27,756 nt of DNA from positions 1-27,756 of the IMG/VR virus record IMGVR_UViG_3300035703_000362; one strand, given 5' to 3'. The notes beneath the pieces are model-generated. The model ran no database searches and was not told where the DNA came from. It worked only from the letters and a program-made list of their open reading frames with translations. The position numbers were made by a program, and so were the translations under genes. This DNA comes from a virus. Below are positions 8,028-15,207 of the stretch, piece by piece. Position 1 is the stretch's first letter, and every line of letters begins with the position of its first letter.

Positions 8028-8752
8028 TGCCTGATCCGATAAGCGCAACCGTCGGTGCAGCCGTTGTCGGCGCAGGGGCGTCGCTTATCGGCGGCTCCCA
8101 GCAATCCAAAGCCGCCAAGAAAGCGGCCAAGGAACAGACCAAGGCCACCAAGGCCACCATTGCGCAGCAGGAGCGCGCGCTGGAGCGGCAGATCGGGCTA
8201 CAGGAGCCGTTCCGCCAGACCGGCGTCAACGCGCTGGCCGACTACGGCACCGCGTCTCAGTACACGCCGTTCGGCATGGACCAGTTCCAGGCCGACCCCG
8301 GCTACCAGTTCCGCATGTCCGAGGGCCTCAAGGCTCTGGAGCGGTCTGCGGCCTCCCGCGGGATCTTGCAGTCCGGCGGCACGCTCAAGGACATCACGCG
8401 GTTCGGGCAGGATGCAGCCAGCCAGGAATACCAAAACGCTTTCCAGCGGTATCTGACAGAGCGTCAGGCGCGGCTTCAGCCGCTGGAGTACCGGATCGGG
8501 CTTGGTCAGGCGGCAGCGTCGGGTCAGGCGGCGAACGTCGGCTCGACGGCGACCAACGTCGGTAATCTGACGACGTCGCTGGGTGACATCCGGGCGGCGG
8601 GCACCATGGGGCAAGCCAACGCATTTACGAACACGCTGGGTAATCTCTCAAGCCTTGCCACGCAAGGTGCTAACGCCTACGGCCAGTATCAGGCGGCGCA
8701 GCCGTATCAGAACTATCTTCGCGCGATTACGCCCGTGTCGCCGTCTCAATAG
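8027..8752 (+). CDS. DNA transfer / ejection protein
   Basis: 241 residues from the ATG at 8027, which has AAGGAG 8 bases upstream; the TTG one codon earlier is disregarded. The N-terminus is a Gly/Ala-rich hydrophobic segment (ATVGAAVVGAGASLIGG) followed by a Lys/Ala coiled coil, then a phrase typical of this family: DQFQADPGYQFRMSEGLKAL, SAASRGILQSGGTLKDI and FGQDAASQEYQNAFQRY. Family members are called DNA transfer or injection proteins, ejected with the genome to cross the cell envelope, as P22 gp7, gp16 and gp20 do. It is the first of three likely ejection genes. Confidence 0.75.
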   Translation: MPDPISATVGAAVVGAGASLIGGSQQSKAAKKAAKEQTKATKATIAQQERALERQIGLQEPFRQTGVNALADYGTASQYTPFGMDQFQADPGYQFRMSEGLKALERSAASRGILQSGGTLKDITRFGQDAASQEYQNAFQRYLTERQARLQPLEYRIGLGQAAASGQAANVGSTATNVGNLTTSLGDIRAAGTMGQANAFTNTLGNLSSLATQGANAYGQYQAAQPYQNYLRAITPVSPSQ

Positions 8753-8762
8753 CAGGTAGATC

Positions 8763-9782
8763 ATGCGGACCAACCCGAACATCATCCTCTCTGGCAACCA
8801 GATGGCAGCCCCGCAGTTGCCGGACGTGAACGCCATGACGCAGACGCGCACGGCGGGCATGGAGAACATCTACGCCATCGAGCAGCAGCGCGCCGCGCAG
8901 GCGCAAGCGGCTCAGAAGGAGCAGGCAGCGGCGCAAGAAGCTGCGCTGACCCAAGCGCTGCTTCCGGCGTACACCTACGGCATTCAGACCGGTGACATCG
9001 CGGGCGCGTTCGATCTGGTGCCGCCAGAGATGCAGGCAAACCTCGCGCCTTATGTGCAAGCGCTGGAGGGTAAGAACCCCGAGGAGGTGCGGTCGGCCCT
9101 GATCGGTTCGCTGTCCGCCAGCAAGGCCGGGCAGGAGGCGCTTGCGGCAATCCAGCGGGCCGAAACGGCGGGCATTCAGCGCGGGCAGTTGGAGTTGTCG
9201 CGGCAGCGGCTGGCGCAGGACGCAGCGGCCGCGAACCAGCCGCCGCAGATGACGCCCTATCAAGCCGCGCAGATTGAAATTGAGAAGCAAAAACTGGCCG
9301 CTGGCGCCAATGAAACAAGGCAAAAAGAAACTGCGGCAGAAGTAAAGGCGCGGCTGGATAACGAAAAGCGCGCAAAAGATATTGATTTTGCGGTGAAACA
9401 AGTCGAAGCCGCTGCCGCCGAAAACGGACTGCTGGACGTAGCTACGGGCAGCTATCTTGGAAACTTGGTTGATACGGCGGCGCAACTTGTAGGTTACGGA
9501 ACTGAAGGGGCGATTGCTAACGCCAGAATGAAGCCTATCGCCGATCTGGTTCTTAAACTTGTGCCGCGGTTTGAAGGGCCGCAAGCTATACCGGACGTGC
9601 AGTCGTATAAAGAGGCGGCTGGTGACTTGGCTAACCCAAATCTCCCCACAAGCGTCAAAAAAGCCGCAGCGGCGGAAATTGTACGCTTGCTTAAAGACTA
9701 TCCTGGGCAGTTTGAATACGCTGGCGACGGCGGCGCGGCTGCGGGCGGCGATGTCATTGACTTCAACGATCTGGGTGATTGA
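8763..9782 (+). CDS. Probable ejection / internal virion protein
   Basis: 339 residues. Long Gln/Ala/Glu-rich coiled-coil stretches (residues about 36-62 and 120-220) with the segment LLPAYTYGIQTGDIAGAFDL between them. This composition is usual for podophage internal proteins released with the DNA. The final 170 residues (9280-9720) are encoded by visibly A/T-richer DNA than the first half, suggesting a recombination join inside the gene. Its place between two ejection-type genes supports the role; sequence family not named. The stop overlaps the spacer of the next start closely. Confidence 0.55.
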   Translation: MRTNPNIILSGNQMAAPQLPDVNAMTQTRTAGMENIYAIEQQRAAQAQAAQKEQAAAQEAALTQALLPAYTYGIQTGDIAGAFDLVPPEMQANLAPYVQALEGKNPEEVRSALIGSLSASKAGQEALAAIQRAETAGIQRGQLELSRQRLAQDAAAANQPPQMTPYQAAQIEIEKQKLAAGANETRQKETAAEVKARLDNEKRAKDIDFAVKQVEAAAAENGLLDVATGSYLGNLVDTAAQLVGYGTEGAIANARMKPIADLVLKLVPRFEGPQAIPDVQSYKEAAGDLANPNLPTSVKKAAAAEIVRLLKDYPGQFEYAGDGGAAAGGDVIDFNDLGD

Positions 9783-9784
9783 CC

Positions 9785-11605
9785 ATGGACGTGCGGCTTC
9801 CTGACGGCACCGTCATCAAGAACGTCCCCGAGGGTACAACCAAGCGCCAGCTTCTGGATAAGCTGAAGGCCAAGGGCTATGACGTGGGCGCAATGGCAGC
9901 GCCTTCTGCCCCTGCGCCTCCCGCGCCTGAACCTGAAACCTTTGGTCAGCAGGTGCTGCGCGGCGCGGCCTCAACGGCTGACATCGTAGCGGAGAGCGTT
10001 CCCGGCATGGCGGCCATGGTGGCCTACCCGTTCCAGCGCGTCGCTGGGCTGGTCACCGGCCAGAGTGCGGAAGATGTTGCCGCCAGCCAGGCGCGCGTTC
10101 TGGGCGCGGTGTCGGCACCTATCGGTCGCATGACCGGCGTGTCTGAGACGCCGTCCTACCAGAACAACCTCGCCAAGCAGGCGCTGGGCTTTGTTGCCGA
10201 GAACATGGACAAGGGCGCGGACTGGATTTCCGGCCAGACGGGGCTGCCCAAGCCTGACGTGATGAACATGATGCAGGTCGTCATGTCGGCGGCGCCCGTC
10301 AAGGTTCCGGGGGCCAAAACCGCAGGTACAGCCGCGCGCGCTGCCGTTCAAAAAGGCCGCGACATCATCGACCCCAAGACGGCCTTCTACACGGACCTCG
10401 CGGAGGGCCGCGGCAGCGCGCTGCTGGCGGCTGCCCGCGCGCCGGAAGCCGAGATCATTCCCGGTGTCCGGCCGACCTTTGCGCAGGCTACTGCCGATGT
10501 CGGCTTGCCCCGCGTCGCTGCCGTGGGCGAACAGGCCGCAAAGAAGCTGCCGACCGAGGCGCTGGCGCTGAAGGACGTGCAGGAAGCAGGGCGCGTCAGC
10601 CAGCTTCGTGCTATCGAGCGCACGCCGGAAGCGCGGGCGCGCGCTGAACGTGTGCGTGAGGCGCGGTCTGAGCCGCTGTACACCGCTGCCGAAATGGCGG
10701 GCGATGTCGTGGACACGACGCCCGTGCTGGACCTCATCGACGGCACCATTCGCAAAAACCCGGGCAACCAGCCGCTGCTGGTCGAAATGCGCCGCATCCG
10801 CAAAGGCTTGGTCAAGCCGGGTGTGGACGAAGAAGGCAACCCGATCCTCGTGCCGCGCACCAACGCCAAGGAAGTGGCCTCGACAATCGATGGCCTCAAG
10901 TCGGCCATCGCCAAGGAAGACAACAAGTTCATCAAGGGCGAACTGACCCAAATCAAGGATGATCTGACGGCGGCCATTCCTTCGATGAAGGAAGCGCAGG
11001 CAGCATTTAAGAAGGGCTCCAAGCCGATCAATCAGATGGACGTCGGCAAGTACCTTCGCGAGAAGCTGGAGGCTCCGGTGCCGGAAGGTGGCCAGCGGGC
11101 GTCCGTGTTTGCTGGTGCAGTGCGTGAAGCTCCGCGCACCATAAAGCAGGCGCTCAAGGGCGGCCCGACCTACGAGAAGCTGACCGACATCTTGTCGAAA
11201 GAGCAAAAGGCCAACGTGGACCGCGTGCTGATGGACCTGTCGCGCGACCAGCGCGTCAAGGAACTGGCGCAGATGGGCCGAGAGGCCGCGCCCGACCTCG
11301 CCATGCCTGCTGGCAAGGCTGAGCGGCTCAACCTGCTGAACCGTTTGGCAACCATAGCCAACGTCATCATCGACCGTCTGGAAGGTAAAATTAACGAAAA
11401 GTTGGCGGTAGAAATTGCGTCTGAATTTTTGGATGCTGACAAGGCCGCCGCAGCACTGGAGACCGCCATGCGCCGGTCTGCCCAGCGTGCACCCGCGCCG
11501 CGCAGGCCATCCGGCCCGATCAGCCGCGCCGTCAAGCGTGCGCCCGTCGTGACGGCACCGAACCAGATGAACAATCGGGAAAACCGCAACGCGATGTCGA
11601 GGTGA
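9785..11605 (+). CDS. Large internal virion / ejection protein
   Basis: 606 residues from the ATG at 9785; the TTG at 9779 overlaps the previous stop. Residues 1-40 form a small module (VRLPDGTVIKNVPEGTTKRQ, LLDKLKAKGYDV) found at the front of many phage virion proteins. A hydrophobic Ala/Val/Met-rich part (about 60-110) could insert into membrane. The rest is mostly helical with many Ala/Arg/Glu residues (EARARAERVREARSEPLYTA) and a basic Pro/Arg-rich tail. It is the largest of the three ejection-type genes, comparable in size to P22 gp16, though no direct homology is claimed. Confidence 0.62.
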   Translation: MDVRLPDGTVIKNVPEGTTKRQLLDKLKAKGYDVGAMAAPSAPAPPAPEPETFGQQVLRGAASTADIVAESVPGMAAMVAYPFQRVAGLVTGQSAEDVAASQARVLGAVSAPIGRMTGVSETPSYQNNLAKQALGFVAENMDKGADWISGQTGLPKPDVMNMMQVVMSAAPVKVPGAKTAGTAARAAVQKGRDIIDPKTAFYTDLAEGRGSALLAAARAPEAEIIPGVRPTFAQATADVGLPRVAAVGEQAAKKLPTEALALKDVQEAGRVSQLRAIERTPEARARAERVREARSEPLYTAAEMAGDVVDTTPVLDLIDGTIRKNPGNQPLLVEMRRIRKGLVKPGVDEEGNPILVPRTNAKEVASTIDGLKSAIAKEDNKFIKGELTQIKDDLTAAIPSMKEAQAAFKKGSKPINQMDVGKYLREKLEAPVPEGGQRASVFAGAVREAPRTIKQALKGGPTYEKLTDILSKEQKANVDRVLMDLSRDQRVKELAQMGREAAPDLAMPAGKAERLNLLNRLATIANVIIDRLEGKINEKLAVEIASEFLDADKAAAALETAMRRSAQRAPAPRRPSGPISRAVKRAPVVTAPNQMNNRENRNAMSR

Positions 11606-11611
11606 CGTGCC

Positions 11612-11854
11612 GTGCTTGACGATCAGACGCTGAAGGTGTTGAACGCGGTCATGCAGTGGGTCATCATGCCTGTGGCTGCGTTCGTGTGGGTCATCTACCG
11701 AAATCAGCAGCGGCACGACACGGCCATCGCGGTGCTCCAGGCCCAGACTGAAACATCGCGGTTGGCGCATGACCGCGAGATCAAGGAAATCCGCGAAACA
11801 AGCCGCGCCATCATGGCGAAGTTGGACAGCATCGAGGAGGCGCTGCGCAAATGA
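11612..11854 (+). CDS. Small membrane protein of the lysis cassette (spanin- or holin-like)
   Basis: 80 residues with a GTG start. One membrane segment at about residues 12-30 (VMQWVIMPVAAFVWVIY) is followed by a polar coiled coil (DREIKEIRETSRAIMAKLDS). This N-in, C-out layout resembles an inner-membrane spanin, but a class of small phage holin-like proteins has the same form. The ATG of the endolysin overlaps its stop (ATGA), so it belongs to the lysis operon. Assigning it as spanin rather than holin is inference. Confidence 0.6.
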   Translation: MLDDQTLKVLNAVMQWVIMPVAAFVWVIYRNQQRHDTAIAVLQAQTETSRLAHDREIKEIRETSRAIMAKLDSIEEALRK

Positions 11855-12276
11855 AGCTCAACAGCGCGTCCTTCGCCAAGCTCAAGGGCGTCCATCCCGA
11901 CCTAGTGCGCATCGTGCTGCGCTGCGCTGAAGACTGGGCCGAGGCCGACACGGGCTTCATTGTCACCTGCGGCGTGCGCACGCTGGAGGAGCAGAAGATC
12001 CTCAAGGCCAAGGGCGCCAGCAAGACGCTGCGCTCGCGCCACATCCCTGCCGCCAACGACTACTCTCACGCCGTCGATCTGGCCTGCACGATCAAGGGCG
12101 CGGTGCGCTGGGACTGGCCGCTCTACGACAAGCTGGCCAAGCGTATGAAGGCCGCCGCCAAGAAGGAAGGTGTGCTACTGGAGTGGGGCGGCGACTGGAA
12201 GACGTTCAAGGACGGTCCACATTTTCAACTGCCGTGGGTCCAGTATCCCGGCGCCAAGACAGGAGCAAAGACATGA
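11851..12276 (+). CDS. Endolysin, M15 family L-alanyl-D-glutamate-type peptidase
   Basis: 141 residues, typical length for phage M15 endolysins. Zinc-site residues are visible: His64 in RSRH, Asp76 in AVDL and His124 in GPHFQLP, with a likely catalytic Asp115 in EWGGDWKTFKDGPHF. It would cut the peptide part of peptidoglycan once the holin opens the membrane. No signal peptide. The spacing between His64 and Asp76 is about five residues longer than the usual SxHxxGxAxD arrangement because of a short inserted loop (IPAANDYS). The gene is coupled by overlaps to the membrane gene before and the holin after. Confidence 0.9.
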   Translation: MKLNSASFAKLKGVHPDLVRIVLRCAEDWAEADTGFIVTCGVRTLEEQKILKAKGASKTLRSRHIPAANDYSHAVDLACTIKGAVRWDWPLYDKLAKRMKAAAKKEGVLLEWGGDWKTFKDGPHFQLPWVQYPGAKTGAKT

Positions 12277-12434
12277 CGAAGGAAATGGTTTGGGGCGTAG
12301 TGCGCGCCGTTCTGGCCGCTGGCGGCGGCTACGTTGTCGGCACCGGCGTCATTGACGCCACCGCCATGAACGAGATCATCGGCGCGCTCGGCGTTATCTT
12401 CGCCGCTGGCTGGTCTATCTGGGCCAAGAAGTGA
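12273..12434 (+). CDS. Holin, two-helix type (Pam3 gp28-like)
   Basis: 53 residues; the ATG at 12273 overlaps the endolysin stop and has AGGAG 7 bases upstream. Two hydrophobic segments (about 8-26, VVRAVLAAGGGYVVGTGVI, and 36-50, IIGALGVIFAAGWSI) joined by a short polar turn, with a Lys tail. Length and the phrase pattern fit the small holins called Pam3-gp28 family. It would form inner-membrane lesions at the time of lysis. The stop overlaps the GTG of the next small membrane gene. Confidence 0.8.
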   Translation: MTKEMVWGVVRAVLAAGGGYVVGTGVIDATAMNEIIGALGVIFAAGWSIWAKK

Positions 12435-12673
12435 ACTGGCTTGAGATCGCCGCCGTCGTCGTGCTGTTGATCGGTATTGGCGCTGGTGGCTTTCTCGTTG
12501 CCCAACGGCCGTCCTTCTGGATCGGCCTGGTCACGGCTGCTGCGCGGCCCGTTCTTCCTCTTCTTCTGGCGTTATTGGCCAAACGGATGCCCCCCGAACA
12601 GGAGCAGGCGTGGCGGGATTGCATCCGCCGTGGCGGCGAGTGGGATCATCATCGGAAGCGGTGCAAGAGGTAA
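12431..12673 (+). CDS. Small membrane protein at the end of the lysis cassette, function unknown
   Basis: 80 residues with a GTG start overlapping the holin stop. Two hydrophobic stretches (about residues 5-25, EIAAVVVLLIGIGAGGFLVA, and 31-50) are followed by a charged, strongly basic C-terminus ending HHRKRCKR. It could be a spanin partner or antiholin. Its last 143 bp overlap the 3' end of the minus-strand gene at 12531-12914, so the late rightward operon and the leftward operon collide here. Similar small proteins sit in this place in related phages as I recall; no family named. Confidence 0.6.
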   Translation: MNWLEIAAVVVLLIGIGAGGFLVAQRPSFWIGLVTAAARPVLPLLLALLAKRMPPEQEQAWRDCIRRGGEWDHHRKRCKR

Positions 12674-12914
12674 GCCACCGCTCGATCAGCGTGGCATAGC
12701 CCGCGATGTCACGCCAGTGGTCTACCTCGTGCGGGTTGCCTGACAGGATGCGGCCGATCTTGCTGGCGATCAGCTCCAGCGTCTCGCGCTGGGTGTCGTC
12801 AAGCGTCCTCCAGTTCTTGCCTCGGCGCATGGCGTCCTTCAGCTCTTGGGCCATCATCGCCACCCGGTGGTAATCGCCGTGGGTCTTCTCGCGTTCGTCT
12901 AGAATGTCAAACAT
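12531..12914 (-). CDS. DUF6378-like phage protein
   Basis: 127 residues. The first 85 residues match the pattern of a phage domain annotated as DUF6378: EREKTHGDYHRVAMMAQELK, NWRTLDDTQRETLELIASKI, GRILSGNPHEVDHWRDIAGY. Function of the domain is not known. The last 40 residues are Pro/Asp/Glu-rich and lie opposite the 3' end of the lysis-cassette gene. It is the last gene of the leftward operon; its ATG overlaps the stop of the small regulator gene by 8 bp, so the two are co-translated. Confidence 0.75.
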   Translation of the reverse strand: MFDILDEREKTHGDYHRVAMMAQELKDAMRRGKNWRTLDDTQRETLELIASKIGRILSGNPHEVDHWRDIAGYATLIERWLTSCTASDDDPTRRHGGCNPATPAPVRGASVWPITPEEEEERAAQQP

Positions 12915-13143
12915 CGATTTCCTTTCTGAGTGTCAGTTGTAGCCCGAGTGCGGCGAAGCACGCATCTAGGTTCTGGACCTGCGGGTTGCTGCGGTTCTTC
13001 CAGTCGTTGATCGTGTTCTTGTTGACGCCGGTCCTGTCTGCCATATCCAAGATCCCGATCCGCTGGTGGTTCATCTCTTCAAACATCCGGCGCACCAGCG
13101 GGTGCGCGTGCTGCGGTATGGACAGGCGACGAAAACGTCTCAC
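12907..13143 (-). CDS. Small XRE-type helix-turn-helix regulator
   Basis: 78 residues. A basic N-terminus (MRRFRRLSIP) precedes a helix-turn-helix region at about residues 28-70 (GILDMADRTGVNKNTINDWK, followed by LDACFAALGLQLTLRKE), which has the layout of Cro/CI-type DNA-binding domains. It has no oligomerisation or cleavage domain, so it is more Cro-like than CI-like. It is embedded in the leftward operon with ATGA-type overlaps on both sides. Candidate targets are the palindromic sites near 16659, 24943 and 25674, but none is assigned. Confidence 0.78.
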   Translation of the reverse strand: MRRFRRLSIPQHAHPLVRRMFEEMNHQRIGILDMADRTGVNKNTINDWKNRSNPQVQNLDACFAALGLQLTLRKEIDV

Positions 13144-13394
13144 GGCGTCTCCTGCGGCAAAATCAGTTCGATCCAGTCCTCAGTGCCGTCAGTGTGGATT
13201 TCTATCCCCGGCCACGCTGCCAGCCCTGCAATGAGAGCGGCGCGGGCCAGTGGGACAACCTGTTGCCATGCCTTGATTGTGGTTTTGTGTATGGTCAGAC
13301 GCAGAAGAGCATCAGGATCACCACCGTTTGCGATGATGATAGCTCTTGCAGCCGCCTCCACAGCTTCGTCTGAAAGCTGCTCATCCTTAATCAT
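13140..13394 (-). CDS. Small hypothetical protein
   Basis: 84 residues. It begins with a charged helix (IKDEQLSDEAVEAAARAIII), continues with an Ala-rich helix (VVPLARAALIAGLAAWPGIE) and ends with a short acidic strand region (TDGTEDWIELILPQETP). No domain recognised. Both ends overlap neighbouring genes (8 bp with the gene before, 4 bp with the regulator after), so it is part of one message. Proteins with an ARAA-type helix of this size are common fillers in phage early operons. Confidence 0.6.
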   Translation of the reverse strand: MIKDEQLSDEAVEAAARAIIIANGGDPDALLRLTIHKTTIKAWQQVVPLARAALIAGLAAWPGIEIHTDGTEDWIELILPQETP

Positions 13395-13695
13395 CGTTGT
13401 TCTCCTTCAGTGCAACGGTGGCGGGATTGGACGCCATTGCCTGCGCCAATTTCTTCTGGCTGTATGGAAGATTGCTCGGATATTCCATCCGGTAGTAGGC
13501 ATTCAATTTCGCCTCGCACTCACGCAGCGCCGCCCGCAGCTTCTCGTTCTCTGCGAGTGCAGCATCTCTTTCGTCCCGCGCTTCCTCAACTATTGTCTGC
13601 CTAACGCGCGCCTCTGCGGTGAGGCTGGCGATCTCTTTGTCTTGGCGGGCAAGCTCTTCCGCATACTCCCCCAAAAGGGTGATCATGTCACTCAT
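13387..13695 (-). CDS. Small coiled-coil protein, function unknown
   Basis: 102 residues when started at the ATG at 13695, which has AGGAGA about 6 bases upstream on the minus strand; the longer open frame further upstream is an unrelated shadow. Residues 8-65 form one coiled coil (LLGEYAEELARQDKEIASLT; EEARDERDAALAENEKLRAA), followed by CEAKLNAYYRMEYPSNLPYS and a short tail. No known domain. It overlaps the genes on both sides by 8 bp. Confidence 0.62.
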   Translation of the reverse strand: MSDMITLLGEYAEELARQDKEIASLTAEARVRQTIVEEARDERDAALAENEKLRAALRECEAKLNAYYRMEYPSNLPYSQKKLAQAMASNPATVALKENNDD

Positions 13696-13888
13696 GCTTG
13701 TCTCCTGAGAGCGCGGCCATAATTTCCTTGCGTTCGCGCACCGCACGCAGCGTCGTGTAGCGCTGGTGGATGCGCACCGCGTAGGTCGGGCGCTTGTGGA
13801 CCTCGACCTCCTCATCCAGCATGGCCTTGACCTGGTGCTCGTCACGCATCGCCAGAACCACGTTCAAATCGTGCCAATTCCAACTCAT
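13688..13888 (-). CDS. Small hypothetical protein
   Basis: 66 residues from the ATG at 13888, overlapping the helicase stop (ATGA). The sequence starts MSWNWHDLNVVLAMRDEHQV and contains a charged helix and a basic segment (RPTYAVRIHQRYTTLRAVRE). No domain recognised. Its position directly after the SNF2-type helicase and tight coupling suggest co-expression with it; an accessory role is possible but not shown. Confidence 0.62.
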   Translation of the reverse strand: MSWNWHDLNVVLAMRDEHQVKAMLDEEVEVHKRPTYAVRIHQRYTTLRAVRERKEIMAALSGDKHE

Positions 13889-15207
13889 CCCTTCAACTCC
13901 TCCAGTGCAATGTCCGATATGGCGCGCTTGTCGGCAAGGGCCGCCCAGATGCGCTCGTCGATGGTCTTGTTCGTCAGCAGGACGTAGACCCACACGTCGC
14001 GCGCCTGCCCGCTGCGGTGCAGACGGCCGACGACCTGCTCGTAGAGTTCCAGCGACCACGGCAGCGACAGGAACACCAGGTGGTGGCCGCCATGTTGCAG
14101 GTTGAGGCCGTGGCCCGCCGACTTGGGGTGAACCGCCAGCAGCGGAATCTTGCCCGCGTTCCAGCGCTCGATCACGTCGGCGCCGTCGTCCAGCGTCCAC
14201 AGCCGCCCCGGGTAACGGCGCTTCAGTTCCGCCAACTCCTCGATGAAGTTGTAGACGATCAGCGTATTGGCCCGCTGGTTGCCCTCCAGCACCTCGTCCA
14301 GCAGGTCGAAGCGGTGCGTCGAGAACCAGACCGGCAGACGGTACGGCCCGTTCCAGTCCACCGTATGGTAAACCCAACCGCTGGCCATCTGCTGAAGCTT
14401 GGTCGTGACCGCAGCCGCCGACATGGCGGTGATGTCCTTGCCCTGCATCTCAACCATGAAGTCGCGCTTCATCTTCTCGTATGGCTCGCGGTCGGGCATG
14501 TCGCAGCGCATCTCGACGACATGGCACGGCGGCAGCTTGTCCTTGTAGACGCCGGGCTCCAGCACGAACGTCGCCGGGCGGATGCGGGCCATCACCTGCT
14601 CCAGCGCACCGCGGCGCGGCATCCACTCGCCAAAGTCGCGGTTGATGCAGACGAAGTACTGCTGCATGAAGGCCCCCTTGGTGCGGCCCAGCAGCTTCTC
14701 GTCGATCACCTTGCACTGGCCGAACACGTCCTCCAGCCCGTTGGACGTGAACGAGCCCGTCAGGCCCCAGCGCACCTTGAAACGGTCCAGCACCTTGACC
14801 AGTGCCTTGAAGCGCATACCCGACGGGTTCTTGAGCCGGGTCAGCTCGTCGAAGACGATGCCGTCGAAGTCACCCTCGGGCATCTTGTCGAGGTTGTCGT
14901 AGTTGAACACGACGATGTTCACCTTGGCCGCGAACGCCGCCTTGCGCTGCGCTGCGCTGCCGATGGCGACCGCCATGGTCAGGTCGGGTGCCCACTTCTT
15001 GGCCTCGACCGGCCACACGTCGGTGCAGACGCGCTTGGGGGCGACGACCAGCCAGCGCTTGGCATGGCCGTCGCGCTTCATCTCGGCCATGGCCCGCAGC
15101 GTGATGGCCGTCTTGCCCGCGCCCACAGGGGCCAGGATCATGGCGCGGTCACGCTCGAACAGGAACGTCACGGCGTCGTTCTGGTATGGTCTAAGGGCGA
15201 GCGTCAA
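13885..15207 (-). CDS. SNF2/superfamily 2 helicase-like ATPase
   Basis: 440 residues with a TTG start at 15207, supported by GGAG 6 bases upstream. Superfamily 2 motifs are visible: LRPYQNDAV (Q-motif-like, 5-13), Walker A APVGAGKT (26-33), DEAD-box equivalent FDELTR (119-124), motif III LTGSF (149-153), and motif VI QVVGRLHRSGQ (391-401) preceded by SAGHGLNLQ. This is the compact phage form of SNF2-type translocases, lacking accessory domains; such proteins are implicated in replication or recombination. It overlaps the methyltransferase stop by 17 bp. Confidence 0.9.
   Translation of the reverse strand: MTLALRPYQNDAVTFLFERDRAMILAPVGAGKTAITLRAMAEMKRDGHAKRWLVVAPKRVCTDVWPVEAKKWAPDLTMAVAIGSAAQRKAAFAAKVNIVVFNYDNLDKMPEGDFDGIVFDELTRLKNPSGMRFKALVKVLDRFKVRWGLTGSFTSNGLEDVFGQCKVIDEKLLGRTKGAFMQQYFVCINRDFGEWMPRRGALEQVMARIRPATFVLEPGVYKDKLPPCHVVEMRCDMPDREPYEKMKRDFMVEMQGKDITAMSAAAVTTKLQQMASGWVYHTVDWNGPYRLPVWFSTHRFDLLDEVLEGNQRANTLIVYNFIEELAELKRRYPGRLWTLDDGADVIERWNAGKIPLLAVHPKSAGHGLNLQHGGHHLVFLSLPWSLELYEQVVGRLHRSGQARDVWVYVLLTNKTIDERIWAALADKRAISDIALEELKG

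Noticed and set aside
7310-8229. Several minus-strand frames opposite the small tail-locus genes
   Set aside because: They are low-complexity shadows; plus-strand genes are linked by start-stop overlaps.
9971-11770. A 599-codon open frame on the minus strand opposite the large ejection-protein gene
   Set aside because: Composition is typical of antisense to GC-rich coding DNA, no ribosome site or motif, and it would cross several plus-strand gene boundaries.
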